Below, in pieces: positions 21,218-34,517 of a DNA stretch of 64,000 nucleotides. The position numbers and the translations under genes are program-made. The DNA comes from Bombyx mori (Eukaryota > Arthropoda > Insecta > Lepidoptera > Bombycidae): assembly GCF_030269925.1 (NCBI RefSeq), contig NC_085124.1:12710001-12774000 (forward strand). Reading direction: 5' to 3'. The notes beneath the pieces were generated by a model. That model was given only the letters and a program-made list of their open reading frames with translations, had not been told where the DNA came from and did not search any database. Positions within the stretch are counted from its first letter, which is position 1. Every line of letters begins with the position of its first letter.

Positions 21218-22332
21218 GTATAAATAAATAACGTAACTTATTTCAGCTTAGACATTGCCGTGACGTTTTCGACCGTACTTGGTGTATTATGTTAATGCGG
21301 TGGCTCGTAAATAAATAAGGTCACCATAGACACAGCCCCCTGAGTTTCTTGCGCCATGTTGTCAGTAGACTGCGATTCTGGTCCCCTGGGTAGATCCAGC
21401 GAAGCACTGCTTTTGCTATGGTTAGTGTTAGCAAATTCTCTCAGACTAAGCTGCGTGAGCTCCAAACCTCTGCCAAACCAGCGGAAACAGAATAGAAAAA
21501 AAAAAGAAATCAAACGTGTTTTGGTACGTTACGAGATCACATGGTGTTCAATAGTAAAGCCAGTTGTACATTATGTATTGTTTTTTTTTAAATATAAAAA
21601 GCACTATGCCTGTATCAGTAGATGTTGTTAGGTTTTTCATTTTCACTAAGTGTCCAGGTGAACTTTGCACATCATCTATTGACAGTAAACCGAAGAGACA
21701 AAGAAAAATAATATATTGGATTGGGATTTCCTATGCGTATTTTGGTTTCGATCCGTAGTATCTGACATTCAGTCCGGTCCAGTTATGCACTAATGACAGG
21801 CTCGCGCAGACCCCCAGCAGCGCCTGTGTGCAAAACCCATGAAGCGCCCCCTATTTTTACGAATCTTCATGTTTCAATGTATTTTTTTTATTAACTATTT
21901 GTTAACTTAATGTTTTGACGTAAATTTTGGGAAACTTACACTTATATGTTTTGTTATTTACAAGTCATAAGTTACACCTATTATAAATCTTTACATAACG
22001 ATACTCTACTACAAAGAATATTTTGTTGTGTAAGTGTAACATAAATAATTTCGGTGGCGTAGCCCTTATTGTCTTGGTGCATGTATGCATCACACACTCT
22101 GCACACGGGGCGGCGCGGCCCTGACTAATGAGCACTAAAGAACTAATCTCCAGCCGAAAAAGGCAGCAGTTGAAGCCGCCGAGCAAATGTCTCATCAGAG
22201 ACGCGACTTCCTGGCGTATAATCGCCGAAAAGCTGTCTATCTAAGCGCCCGCAAACATCTCTGACACGCTACACTATGATAACAGCCCCATTAGTGCCCT
22301 TAAGGCATTATTATACTGTTATGCGCAGAATA

Positions 22333-22743
22333 TTTTTTATTACTTAGATGTAAAGTGGTTACCGGAGCCCATAGACATTTAAAACGTAAATGCCGCTACT
22401 CACCTTGAAATTGAGTTCTACGGTCTCAGTATAGTTACAACGGCTACCCCATCCTTCAAACCGAAACGCATTACTGTTTTGAGGCAGAAATAGGTAGGAT
22501 AGTGGTACCTACCCGTCTGGACTCACAAGAGTTCCTACCACCAGTAATTACCCGAATTATAATTTTGCGGGTTTGATTTTTATTATACGTTGTTATTCCT
22601 TCACCGTGGAAGTCAATCGTGAATAATTTCTTATGGACGTATTTCATTAGAAAAATTAGTACCCGCCTGCGGGATTCGAACACCGTTTCATCGCTACGTA
22701 CGAATGCACAAGACGTCTTATCCTTTAGGCCACGGCGATTTCC
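22333..22743 (-). mobile_element. Bm1 SINE (second copy of 1236-1646)
   Basis: Identical as far as read to 1236-1646, carried along by the large duplication and sharing the same tail deletion. Confidence 0.85.
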
Positions 22744-22934
22744 AAAGCATATGACATTTTATGTGCTTAACCTACAAGCTACACATGTCACATGCCTTCA
22801 CATGTACCGTACAACATGCAAACCTGCCCTGCGAGCCATAATATTAGCTATAACTGACGTCGCCTTGCGTCCTCTTTCCATATCAACGTCATCCGCGAAC
22901 GACAGTGATCCAATATCATAGATATTTAAAAGTA

Positions 22935-23713
22935 CTAGTGGTCCCGCAGTAGTCGAAATTCGACTATAATGAATTGAAATTATAAGTTTGAACATTATTA
23001 TGGTTCTATTGTCAAAGACTCAATATACTAAGCTTCTATAATCACAGATTTCGCCAAGACTACACTATAGACAAATAATATTATAGATAAACAATATTAT
23101 CCTATTCTCAATTTCACTACAGACTTTAAGCAATAACAAAGGTTTGACAGAGTTTGAAAGAGTAGGTATCCCTACTAATATACAAATGTTAATGTAAGTT
23201 TGTTTGTTACGCTTTCACGCGAAAACTACTCAACCGATCATCATGAAACTTTATACACACATTCTTGGAGGCATTAGAAGTAACACAGGATACTTTTTAT
23301 TAAGAAAAAAAATTTTTTTTTTACGAAAATTTAAAAAAAAAATTGTCAAAAAATCTCAAAATCTAGCTTCTTCATCGCCATCTACCGGTTCAGTAATGAA
23401 GTTCCAATTCTGAGTACTGTAAATGAAGTCGCAGGTAAAATTTAGCGTTATGCCAAAGTAACTATTCCACGCGGACGAAGTCGCGGGCAAAAGCTAGTAT
23501 AATATATATGTGTGTGTGTGTGTCAAATACGTGGTAGTGTGTGTAATGTTTGTTTTATTGATTTAATTTATTATTAAGGCATAATTAAAAAAAAAATTAG
23601 CATTCTGCACTCTTTCTCCATATTCTCTATATGTGTGGGAAATATACTCCTCCGTCTGCGCATATTTCGTAAAAAGGGGTACAAAGTTTTTGCTTCACGT
23701 ATTAATATATAGA
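22935..23713 (-). mobile_element. Non-autonomous Helitron (second copy of 1838-2616)
   Basis: Same ends, same nested insertion and same orientation as 1838-2616; duplicated with the large unit. Confidence 0.8.
23169..23497 (+). mobile_element. Lep1-type Helitron (second copy of 2072-2400)
   Basis: Duplicate of 2072-2400 with identical boundaries relative to the host Helitron. Confidence 0.82.
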
Positions 23714-24575
23714 TAAACTACTCTAAAACCACATCCATTTATAATAACAATAATAATAATAAATATAATAATAACAAATTTAGTAATAGTTTGGGTTATT
23801 TGAAAAAAAAGGAAGAAAATATATTTTTAAGTATTAAAGTATTTTGACGAAACGATAACAACATGTTTGTAGTACCTACCCATCGATAGGGGCCCTAAGG
23901 CATTAAATCGCTTTGTATCAAAAATGATGCGGGATTATTTTAAACAATAATATCAAAGGGTACTACTAGCTTTATTTCCGTTACCAACATTCAAGAATTA
24001 CTTAAATTATTTAAATTCAGTTACGGAAATCACAAATTCTCGGTTTTTTTCTGCTCCGAGATTCAATAGACAATGTTCTTGACCTATGACCTATTTTCTA
24101 TTGTACTGGTTCGATTGGTGAAGGATGGCTCGAGGCATCTGCTGTAAAGTGTTCAATGGAGTCCATAGACCCTGCCACCAGGAATTACCAGTTTTAAAAT
24201 GTTCGCGTTCAAGTATATTTATTTTAAATTTAATTTGAAGATTTACCAAATTACGAATTTGTTTTGATTTTATTGTCTTCGTCGCCCGTGATCACTACAA
24301 CTGTAAAATTTCGGAAAAGTTGAAAATATAAGGGCACTTAAGCTGTAAAAGTAATTTTAAAGTATGTTTGGACGTTTTTAATGACACTTTTAAGCTGTCG
24401 TGATAATCGGAAATCGGTTTTATCGGAAATCATTTTATGCAACTCAAATATGGAATTGAATTTAGGTAGCTAAGAAGAAATAAGTAAAGATAGTTTCTAG
24501 ACATGTTCATGTAGCAAGCGGGGAATTAAAGTATTTTATCTTGGTGATACTGGTCGCTTTTTAAGCCAAACTTAT

Positions 24576-24980
24576 ATTATTTTATTGTCTTTTTACGAAA
24601 ATTGCGCGTACGGAGGAGTATGAAGTTTCCCACAATTATAGAGAAGGAGTGCAGAATGTTAATATGTTTTTTTATTATGCATAAAAATACATAAAGCGAA
24701 TAAAAAAAATCATTACACACACTACCATGTATTTACATAAATGTATACTTTTTGTTTATTGTCAAACTTTTGTTATTATACACAGGTATATATAGACTGT
24801 GGTCAAATTAAGAATAGATTAAATATTGTTTAAATAATATTTGTCAATAACGTATTCTTGGCGAAATCTGTGATTGAAAAGGTATTAAAGTCTTGTACAA
24901 AAGAACCATAATAATGTTCAAACTTATAATTTCAATTAATTATAGTCGAATTCGAATGTCGACTACCAGACAACCATTAG
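24576..24980 (+). mobile_element. Decayed Helitron (second copy of 3479-3883)
   Basis: Duplicate of 3479-3883 within the large repeat. Confidence 0.65.
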
Positions 24981-26135
24981 TAGGTACGTGTAAATTGTGC
25001 AAATTTTTAAGTTTATCGAACGTTATGAAGTTGGCGAAAATTAGTTTGAAAGACACCGATATGTTGATATATAGATCAAGCTAATCAAAACTAGTGAAAG
25101 AATCACTTCATAAACACGAAACACCAGACACGAATAAGACACGACTGCTCTAAAAAAAAAGGAAATTTCATTTTACACGCAAATATATTCGGGAAAACAA
25201 AAATAGAAACGGCAAACGAGTATTTTCATTGCACGCGAGATATTCCATGAATGATTAAAACGTGGAGTCATTATAGCAACACTCCATTATGTGCGACGCG
25301 GTAATGAAACCCACCCCGGCAACATTAACAAAAAAAAAACTCTCTAGTTACGCGCTTGCATTTGACATAAAAATACGCGGGAAAACGTTAACTCTAAGAA
25401 TGCAACTATTTATTGCGTTTTTTCATCTAAATCATTCCTTAAATTTCCGAGAGGGACAGTGATAAACGTTCTTGGTGTTAGAAAAGGACGGGTATAGAGG
25501 GCTGGTTCATTGCGTTTACAATATTACTTGAGAGATCTGAAAGCGGGTTTTAATCTTATGTACTCGCTTTGCGGGTATATACCTGCTTAATGAAGGTTTC
25601 CCGAGTGCTTCCGGGCTGTTGAGTCCCCACCAAAGGAATCGAGAATATGGTAATACGGCATAATTATGTGCTGAAAAGGTTTTTTGCATAAGTGGGCTTG
25701 CAGGCTTTTGAAACGGGATGAAAGATTTTTGACGAAGTGTTTATACGTGTCAATGAAGTGTTTCGAAGTCACTGAATTGTTTCATCGTTCGTCTGTATAG
25801 AGCTGAAGCTTGGACACGAATAGAAATACGTAAATATGTTTTTAAAAGAAACGCAACAGAAATTAGCAGGAAAATAGTAGAAATTTTGAGCATTGAGGGC
25901 ACGTATGAGCATTGTGGCTGAAGAATATTTGTGATTGATATAAGAATCTGTAAAAGTGCCGTCTCTTAGTGGATATTCAAGTCATCGTAAATGCCGCGGA
26001 TCTCTGGTGGAAAATTATACTAAGGAAGGTTATATAAATAACTATATATGTACCTGCTTTTAGGCTATACAATCCACTACGCTCCGGCTTGGAGAATCGG
26101 CCAGTCGTAATAGTGACTTCGAGCGGTATTTTGAG

Positions 26136-26254
26136 TACTTAAGGGTAGGCAGAGGCTTGGCTTTGCACCTGGCACTGCTGACGTACTTGGACAACGGAAA
26201 TAACTCACCACCAGGTGGGACGTATGCTCGTATGCCTACAAGAGCAATAAAAAA
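26136..26254 (+). mobile_element. CR1/Jockey-type LINE 3' end (second copy of 5039-5157)
   Basis: Duplicate of 5039-5157. Confidence 0.65.
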
Positions 26255-26593
26255 GTATTAACGTCTTGATGTGTATGGGCTTTAACAGCACTAGTAAATG
26301 CCAAGTACATTATGCTGGTTATTTAGACAGGGAATAGCGCTACCTGTTCGTCGAAAAATCTTTATGACGCCTTCACAAAGTTCACGGGAAGAGATGAAGT
26401 TGTGATATTCTGTTAGACAAATCGTGTCCGATTTAGCGGCCTCGTGTCTAAAGATGAACTGTTGTGCCGTGGCGTTGTGGTGTCTATGGGATTTAAGAAC
26501 TTAACGGTCCGACTTTACAGTATGCGAGTTATATCTTAATATAAATGAGAGTTTAAAAACGAGACAATGTACTTTTTTCCTACTTATGCCTAT

Positions 26594-26765
26594 GATCTAG
26601 GAGGCTATGCTAGCGTAACCAGGCGAGTAAGTGAGCTCACGGGGCTCAAGCCTGATGACGTTGCTAACATTAACCCTAGTGCTTCGCAGAATCTATCACC
26701 GGATCGGAAACGCGACCCGCTGAGAAGATCCGGCGAGAAGCTCAGTGGGCTATGTCAGAGGGAAC
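26594..26765 (-). mobile_element. Jockey-like LINE 3' UTR fragment (second copy)
   Basis: Duplicate of 5497-5668. Confidence 0.7.
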
Positions 26766-27460
26766 GTAGCCTATACAAAATATCTTAAAACACACCCCAC
26801 GTTTTGTTCAAGATAAAAAATATTTTTTTTTTTAATTCTTTTTTTTTTAACTTACAGGAATTATTTTTCTATTTTTTAGTTCCGCTACAAACAAAAACGC
26901 TCTTTATTTTCTTGAAACTCTAACTATTTTCGCTTTTTTAATTTTCAGCAATGATAATTTCATAGTAAGATAAAAATGGGTTTTTAGTAAATCATACATG
27001 CGAACACGACACGTTTTATGATTTATTTCGTAAACTAACCATTGCTTCCAATGTATAACAATTACATGAGACTCTCACTGTCATCAATTAATATTCAAAT
27101 TTTTCTATACGATGATAGGTTCAGTGACTATAGTGGTTTTGATTAATAATCAGAGTTTGATTCCGTAGAAAGAGCCTGAGAAACGGTTATAATCTAAGCA
27201 GTTATGAAGAAACAAAAAAAATCATGATACGTCATAATCAATGTACTATACAAACCGACATAGTAAAAATATATAATATTTATTATATTATTAATGGTGA
27301 GAGCGCACTGAAATACTGGAAGTTTTTGACCATACTCTAATAATTAATGGTAAATTTCTATTAATTGTAATTTTTATGGTGTACTTATTGAAGTAAGCAA
27401 TAATTATTCTGTTGTATCATAGTAAGATGTTCTAAATTTAACACGTTATAACTTAAAATA

Positions 27461-27832
27461 TCCTCCTACTAAGATTATAAATGTGAAAGGTTGTATGAAT
27501 GTATGTTCGTTACTCTTTCACGCAAAAACTACTGAACGGATTTTGATGAAACTTTACAAAAAATATAGCTTACACATCAGAATAAGAGATAGGCTATAAA
27601 GATATAGTGTGAATTACCTAAAATATAACGATAAGTGTCAAGTAAGTAAGAAAAAATCTGGCATTTGTGAGCTATTCTGGCGTGGGCTGCAAAAACCGTT
27701 GGAGTTACACGTACATAATGTATTATGGAAATATTTATCTCATATAGTTCTACAAAAAACCCATACATCAATCTTTTATGTGAAGGCCAATATCGTCAAA
27801 ATAGTGAGCCATAAATGCAATAAAAAATTATA
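27461..27832 (+). mobile_element. Lep1-type Helitron 5' part (second copy of 6364-6735)
   Basis: Duplicate of 6364-6735. Confidence 0.6.
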
Positions 27833-28014
27833 ATTTATTTCTAACGCACATTTGGTAGTCCCAAATTGATCTTTATAATATGAAAATAAATACTTTTATC
27901 GCATCTGGTATTGGATTAACTTTGTCTTTTACACTAATTGTTTGGACAAATATTTGAATATTTATGACTATAAACAACTGAGAGTGCGATATTATGAAAG
28001 ATGAAGACAGAAAA

Positions 28015-28413
28015 GTCGTCGTGGCCTATAGGATAAGACGTTCGGGTGCATTCGTACCAATTTTTCTAATGAAATACCTACGTACTTAACAAATGTTCAC
28101 GATTGACTTCCACGGTGAAGGAATAACATCGTGTAATAAAAATGAAACCCGCAAAATTATAATTTGCGTAATTACTTGTGGTAGGACCTCTTGTGAGTCC
28201 GCGCGGGTAGGTACCACCACCTCGCCCATTTCTGCCGTGAAGCAGTAATGCGTTTCGGTTTGAAGGGTGGGGCAGCCGTTGTAAGTATAATGAGACCTAA
28301 GAACTTATATCTCAAGGTAGTTGGCGCATTTACGTTGTAGATGTCTATGGGCTTCAGTAGCCGCTTAACATCAGGTGGGCTGTGAGCTCGTCCACATATC
28401 CAAGCAATAAAAA
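28015..28413 (+). mobile_element. Bm1 SINE (second copy of 6918-7316)
   Basis: Duplicate with the same B-box deletion. Confidence 0.87.
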
Positions 28414-28677
28414 GAAAAACTATGTGTATTGTTGTGTTTGTGAGTTAATGTATGTTTGTATTTTGATTTACTTTAATTACAAAGTCTGTATTGCAACTAA
28501 GGTCGCAATTAATAATCTAAATTTCGTTATCTGAACGAGATCGCTTTCAAATATAAGTCCACTCGATGTGATTATATATTACATATTTTCTTTTTCCGAA
28601 TGATTCCGGTGTCTCTACCAAGCATAAGAACGATTACTTTCAATGTGTCCAAACTTCAATTTTAAACAAATGATACC

Positions 28678-29553
28678 TTTTTTTTTATGATTGAAGGATT
28701 ACTGGTGGCCGGAGGCCTTTCCAGTTTCACCAGGACAGATGGGCGAGCAAAGGCTCCGCCAGGAGGGGTGGGATTTGCTAACAGCTACTCGAGCGCCTCG
28801 AAGGAGACCTAACAGCTCAAGAGCAGCTGCTTCGCGAATGAATCTACTACCGGATCGGAATCGCGACCCGCTGAGAAGATCCGGCGAGAAACTCAGCGAG
28901 CTGATTCATGGGTTAGGTTGCACGGCGAACTCTTTGTCGAGTTCGACGAGTACGGTTACTGGGGTCCCTAAGCCTGCTCCTAGTGTTAGAGCTGAAGGCG
29001 TCTAATGCAAAGGTTATTGGATCTGATGGATCCGTAAGGACGTGTCTAGGGCGTCGACGGTGACTGGCTCCTGCGTGATCAGGATTCGGGGAGTAGTCAG
29101 CGGCGGCAACGATAAGGCGATTATCATGACGCATAGCCTTATCGAAGTACCGTTCCGACGCTGACTTCATGTATTTCTGGATAGATTCGAGGCCCAGGTC
29201 GTCGTGTAGGTCAACGTTCCTCACGAACCACGGAGCTCCGACGGCTAACCTGCAAAAGCGGGATTGTAGAGATTGGAGGGTGTCTATGTGTGTGCGGGCC
29301 GCGTGATCGAACACCACACTCGCGTAAGTCATGACGGGCCTTATGCAAGTTTTGTAAAGTGTCACCTTGTTGCGAAGGGACATTTTACTCCGCTTACAGA
29401 TCATGGGGTAGAGTCTACCGAGAATAAACGCGGCACGGTCACGGACTGATTTTATATGCGGGCGGAATGTCATCGATGCATCCAGGGTAACGCCCAGGTA
29501 CTTGACCTTCCTGGCCCAGGGTATGGGTTGTCTAAAGAAAGTAATCGGGGGTG
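28678..29553 (-). mobile_element. 5'-truncated Jockey-like LINE (second copy of 7581-8456)
   Basis: Same TSD (28668-28677 and 29554-29563), same coding remnant. Confidence 0.85.
28913..29537 (-). CDS. Jockey-like LINE ORF2 C-terminal fragment (second copy)
   Basis: Duplicate of the frame at 7816-8440, with an in-frame ATG at 29473. It encodes the same RT C-terminal segment and Arg-rich end. Not a host gene. Confidence 0.8.
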
Positions 29554-29790
29554 AAATGATACCTTTACTTTGGTTATTCGTGACTCGTAAACACCCTTAA
29601 AACTGTGAGCTCGTCCATCCATCTGAGCAATAAAAAAAAAAACGATTTTTTTTTATCCAGAAATGCTTTTGCATTTAGATTTATAATATCCCTCTTAAAG
29701 TTTACTTACTATTCTTATCTAGTATATTTCTGACCCCATGTCCTAATATCAATAAACATTACTTATATGTTTTTTGTTGAACGCTGTTTA

Positions 29791-29981
29791 TGTTTTTTTT
29801 CCTATCTGTGCTGATAGCCTTGAGAGGATATTTCAGCTTCACCCTAGCGTGTAGGTGAGCTTCCGCGGCTCAAACCGGGAGTGTTGCTAACACTGGACCT
29901 AGCAAGAGCAGTGCTTCGCAGAATCTACCACCGGATCGGAAACGCGACCCAATGAGAACGGCGAGAAACTCAGTGGGCCGC
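29791..29981 (-). mobile_element. Jockey-like LINE 3' UTR fragment (second copy)
   Basis: Duplicate of 8694-8884. Confidence 0.72.
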
Positions 29982-30331
29982 TGTGTATGGACGGGCCTAT
30001 TACGGGCGGGCCGAATCAAGACTTAGCTTACACGAGCCCACAATATGAGAAATAGGCAGAATCGTGGTAAATACTTATCCGTGCGGGTTACAATAATGAT
30101 AATTTCATAATAAGAAAGAAAGGTTACAATATGCCCTAGGTCCAGCCATTTTGCAAATAAACTTAGCCAGTTTGATGTTTTATTACACGATGGAATTTCC
30201 TTCAGCGCATGTATCCGCTAGAAATATTAGTATGCGATTTTGAACAGATATGAGGATAGATGTACCTACATCAGGCATATTGAGGCCGATAAATAAAAGA
30301 GAAAATGTAACAAATAATATTAATGTAAATT

Positions 30332-30575
30332 TAACGGCCGTCTGGTGTAGTGGTAAGTGGCATGGTCACTACACAAGGGGGTCGCGGGTTCGAATCCCGC
30401 CAAGGTAAGATATTTGTATGATAAATATAAATGTCTTTCCAGGGTTATGGGTGTATATTAAATATATGTATGTGTATAATAAAAATATTATATTTATTTC
30501 CGTTATCTGGTACTTGTAACACAAGTTCTTTACGAACTTCGCACGGGACCAGTTAACGTGGCGTGATTGTTAGTA
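30332..30575 (+). mobile_element. tRNA-derived SINE (second copy of 9235-9478)
   Basis: Duplicate of 9235-9478. Confidence 0.7.
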
Positions 30576-31053
30576 AATATTTATATTTATTTTATTTATA
30601 TTTATATTATATTTAAATTTTGGGGGGCCGCCAATAATGGTGGAATTTCGATAATTAGCGATACAACAATTATTACAGATAAACTTATTCAAATTAAAGT
30701 ACCTACTAGTAGTATTAGCATTCATTTGGCTTCAATCAATCAATTAAAATTAGTTTTAAGGTTTAAACTGGCGTTTTTTTATTTGTAATTGCTTAGGGCA
30801 ATCCTAAACATAAAAACTTATATGATTGTTTTTAAATGTGGGAACACACTAATAGGTATGGCAACACAGTTAGTGTGAGTTACAATAAAATTCTGGATGT
30901 GCGTGCACGTGTCGTACAATAAAAAAAATGCTTCGCCCTGAAATTAGTTTTTATTGAAGCTACCATCAAAATACAGACACTCTAAACAGTAATATTAGTA
31001 CAACCACTGCAACAAAATGTAAACCGCGAGATAAAATCGTAAAAACAGACTGA

Positions 31054-31691
31054 CTATAGTAGAATTATTTTGTCCGTGCAGTTTGGGTCATAAAAAATCG
31101 GAGCGAGCCTCTTCCACTCACGAGCCTTATGGACGGGCATAGTGATACGCATTATTGTTGTCGATAAGCGTTATCGATAGTGTATTTAGTTTTGTCATTT
31201 TGTGGGTTAGTGATAAAAATGAAAGAAAAATCACTAATCGAACACTTACACCACATATCGCCGCAGCAAGTTAACAAGAACGGCAGAAATTAAGACTTTA
31301 TAACTTTTCGAGATCTATTCTTATTTCAGTGAAAATTTTTAACACATTGTTGATAACAACACGTGCAAATATTATTTTGAATAAATTCTGCAGTTTTGAT
31401 ACAAAACAAAGGAGTAGCCATTGTGTCACTAAAGAAATTCAGAGAACGAATGCATAAAAACACATTTCTCTTCAACATAATGTACTATAATTTGCAGATA
31501 AGTACAAATGACTCATAACATAACAATCTCTCACCACCCTTCGTATACCACACCGGCACCACCGTGTACCTGCCTTCGATGACTCATTTGTTTTTATCGA
31601 TAATGGCGTTGCGCCCGCGCAACATGCTCACCGCCCTAGTCGGGCTATGTCTTATGACCCAAACTGCACGGACAAAATAATTCTACTATAG
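31054..31691. mobile_element. MITE-like element with 40-bp TIRs (second copy)
   Basis: Duplicate of 9957-10594; TIRs at 31054-31093 and 31652-31691. Confidence 0.8.
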
Positions 31692-31692
31692 G

Positions 31693-31912
31693 TGATGCAG
31701 TTGTTAGCGCTCCTGACCGTTGCGCTGATTGTCGTGGCTTCGATTCCCAGATAGAGCAAGCATTCTTGTGATAAACAGGTTTGCGTGCTCTTTATCTGGG
31801 TGCTTATTATCTATATAATATATATATTTAAGCGTATATAAGTATGTACCACTACTCTGGTATCCACAACACAGGGAATCCTAAATTGAGACTGGATGAC
31901 CCTGCATGATTT
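31693..31912 (+). mobile_element. Degenerate tRNA-derived SINE (second copy)
   Basis: Duplicate of 10596-10815. Confidence 0.55.
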
Positions 31913-32151
31913 GTTAGTTATTATCATTATTAATTATTAAAGATTATAGTGCAATAAATATAATATAATAACTATACTTGAAAACCCATCAAATATTATA
32001 AGAAATTATCTAGACAAATAAAATTCTAAAATTCTCTTATGCATTGTATTATTGATAGCCTTACGGACTACGAAGAAGTTTTCTCTGTGCTTCGTACGTG
32101 ACATTCTACTGGGTAGAAATAGGAAATATTTGAGACTATTTCATTTTTCAT

Positions 32152-32427
32152 CTTTATTTTTATTGCCCGCTTAGGCCCATGGACTTCAGCAATGCCAGGG
32201 GCAGAGCCAAGCCGCTGCCTACCGTTAAGTACTCTCCACAAGCCTCGTTTGAAGAAGGATATGTCATAGCACTCGGGAAACACCGTGTAGGGGAGCTCAT
32301 TCTAAAGCCGAATGGTACGTGGAAAAAAGATCTCTGGAAGCGCACTGTGGATGAACGCATTAATCCATGTACTACACTAATTACCCGTTTCCATCTGTTC
32401 GGGGTAGAGGTCATCTTAACCTGTTGT
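32152..32427 (-). mobile_element. CR1/Jockey-type LINE 3' end (second copy)
   Basis: Duplicate of 11055-11330. Confidence 0.68.
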
Positions 32428-32931
32428 TGAGTTCATCCACAGCTTCAAAAAAGTTTTGATCTCTTATTACAACTGGGTTCTGATTTGATCTTCCTCGTTA
32501 AGGACGTCTGAGTGCTCGGACCTATTAGGAAAAGGATAGTGGCTTGACTGATGACTGAACAGGGCTATGCACTAACTATCATAAATGGCGTAGGTTCTAG
32601 GTAGGTAGGTTAAATATAGAAGAAGAATTTATTCATTTTTAGACGTTTCCTAATTTAAATGAGAATATTTTGTGCTCTGAAATAGTTTAATTTAAACATT
32701 ACACAAAACAAAACTTAATTTAAGACGAAACAAAATTATTTTTCTGCCGGCTGTACTTACAGACTCCTCCCCTTGTTTTAAATGGTGAGTCTCCGCACAG
32801 GTTTATATACCTCCGTAATTATCATTCGTACTATCTCATTATGCTGTGTGTACATTTTTCTGAAGCGAATATCTTTGCATCTTTATACATGTAAATAAGA
32901 AAACATTTTTGTTTAGCGGCGAATTTTTGTT

Positions 32932-34280
32932 TAGCTCTAGGGTTTTGATGACGTAATGGATAATGACGTCAGAAATAATTGATATTGTACTGTGTAAAGG
33001 TTTGCGTGAATTCATAAAACTATGAGGAAATTTGTATTAATTTCTAAAACGAAATATGTGAGTTCAATCGTTATTTCTTGGACCTTAACCGAGCCGAAAT
33101 AAAAATACAATCAACACGTATTTATCGGTGAACACTAGCAAATACTATCGAAAAAAAATACTTAAAAAATGTGCACAGCTAACGGGTCGTACCGGGGAAA
33201 CGTACAAATGAGTCGTCTATTATCAAAGGTGTGTATTTGGACAAAAAAAAAAAAAAAAATTGATATGTCAATACAGATTGATTTGAATATAATCGTCTCC
33301 TTCAAAGAATACGGTTCAAAACCTGCATTAAATAAAGGTTAATAGTTAACCTGTTATTTATCTAAGATGTCGTTCCGAAGAGTTTTGTGACTGCCAATGG
33401 AATACAAAGTCAATAATTCGTTTTTCTGATTTACCAATAATTGTCCAAAAGTCAGATTGCCGACTATTGTCGACTAAAATATTCTATTTCATTCTCTCGC
33501 AGGTTAAATCGTGTAGGCGTATATCTTTATCTCTTTTTAGTGTCACATTTATATTGTCATTCATTTCCTTATCTGTCTGCAGCATTTTCTTCACTCAGCT
33601 TCGTCTCGTACATGATGACTTGTATCAATTTGAATGAATTTCAAACTGAATTTTCCTCAAGGTTACGATGTTTCCTGCTTCGAATGTTCTTTAGGTAGAG
33701 ATCGCAACCCAATGTTTGTTTAGAGTTGTAGATATGATCAGTTTGACAATAATTACAAGGCCAGCCACAATATAGTTGCCCCGTAAGTTTCACAAAAAAA
33801 AAATTGAATTAATTTCCATAGCTCCCAATTGCTACATCATATTTTTCACTTAACAGGGATAAAAGTTAAATGTTATTGAATAGATAGAATCAATGTTATT
33901 TCCCCTGCTCCGTATAATCTACCATAATCACGTAAAGTGCTATTTTCTTACACAAGTATAAAAACAAGTGCTCCAAATAAATTAAACTTTATTCACTTGA
34001 GTTAAGGTTTTCATAATGTGCGGTTGTTAATATTGTGTGGCACAGCGCAGCAGGGCTGTCGATGGGGAAATTACTTTTGGTCTTGTTAGCTCTGGTGTTA
34101 GGGTTGTAAGATTCGTTTATTTTTATTATTAGATATAATTATAAATCTAAAATTTAAAAAATCTGCCTTTTGTTTTTTCCACGAAAGCAGACGATTAATC
34201 TAGCTAGGCACAACGACAGACAAATATTTATTCTCTAACTAGTTATTACACGCTGTTAAATTGACTATAGCTAAACAACA
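32932..34280. other. Single-copy AT-rich sequence after the duplication
   Basis: Starts exactly where the right duplication copy ends. Contains a 17-18 A run near 33243. No gene or repeat recognised. Confidence 0.4.
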
Positions 34281-34517
34281 ATTGAAGACACGAGTTAATG
34301 AAGGGGATATATACCATTTTGAAGATTTTTGAGTTTTTACATTGAATGAAGATTATATGTGACTATAAACCATATAAGACCTTAAAACTCCGGGTTTAAG
34401 GGCTATTTTTAGAGATCGAATGCAATCTCTAAAAATAGCCTTGAGTGAAGTTTGTTGCCCGTTTTCTCAAAATTAACAAATTGTGACATATCCCCTTCAT
34501 CCACTCATATCTTCAAT
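34281..34517. mobile_element. Foldback (MITE-like) element with nested hairpin
   Basis: Termini 34281-34310 and 34488-34517 are inverted copies with four mismatches in 30 (attgaaga... aaggggatat). At the centre, 34401-34416 and 34425-34440 form a perfect 16-bp stem with an 8-nt loop. Further weak complementarity links the arms in between (ttttgag with ctcaaaa). No open frame. Superfamily unknown; no clear TSD. Confidence 0.7.

Larger units (their letters stand above)
21099..32931. repeat. Right copy of the large direct duplication
   Basis: This is the direct partner of 1-11834. Identity begins at 21099 only because the window starts there; the LINE fragment spanning that point is continuous from about 20869. 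Identity ends at 32931, after which single-copy sequence follows (tagctctagg...). In the left copy the corresponding point is followed by the retrotransposon at 11835. The right copy contains no R1-clade insertion. Confidence 0.93.
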
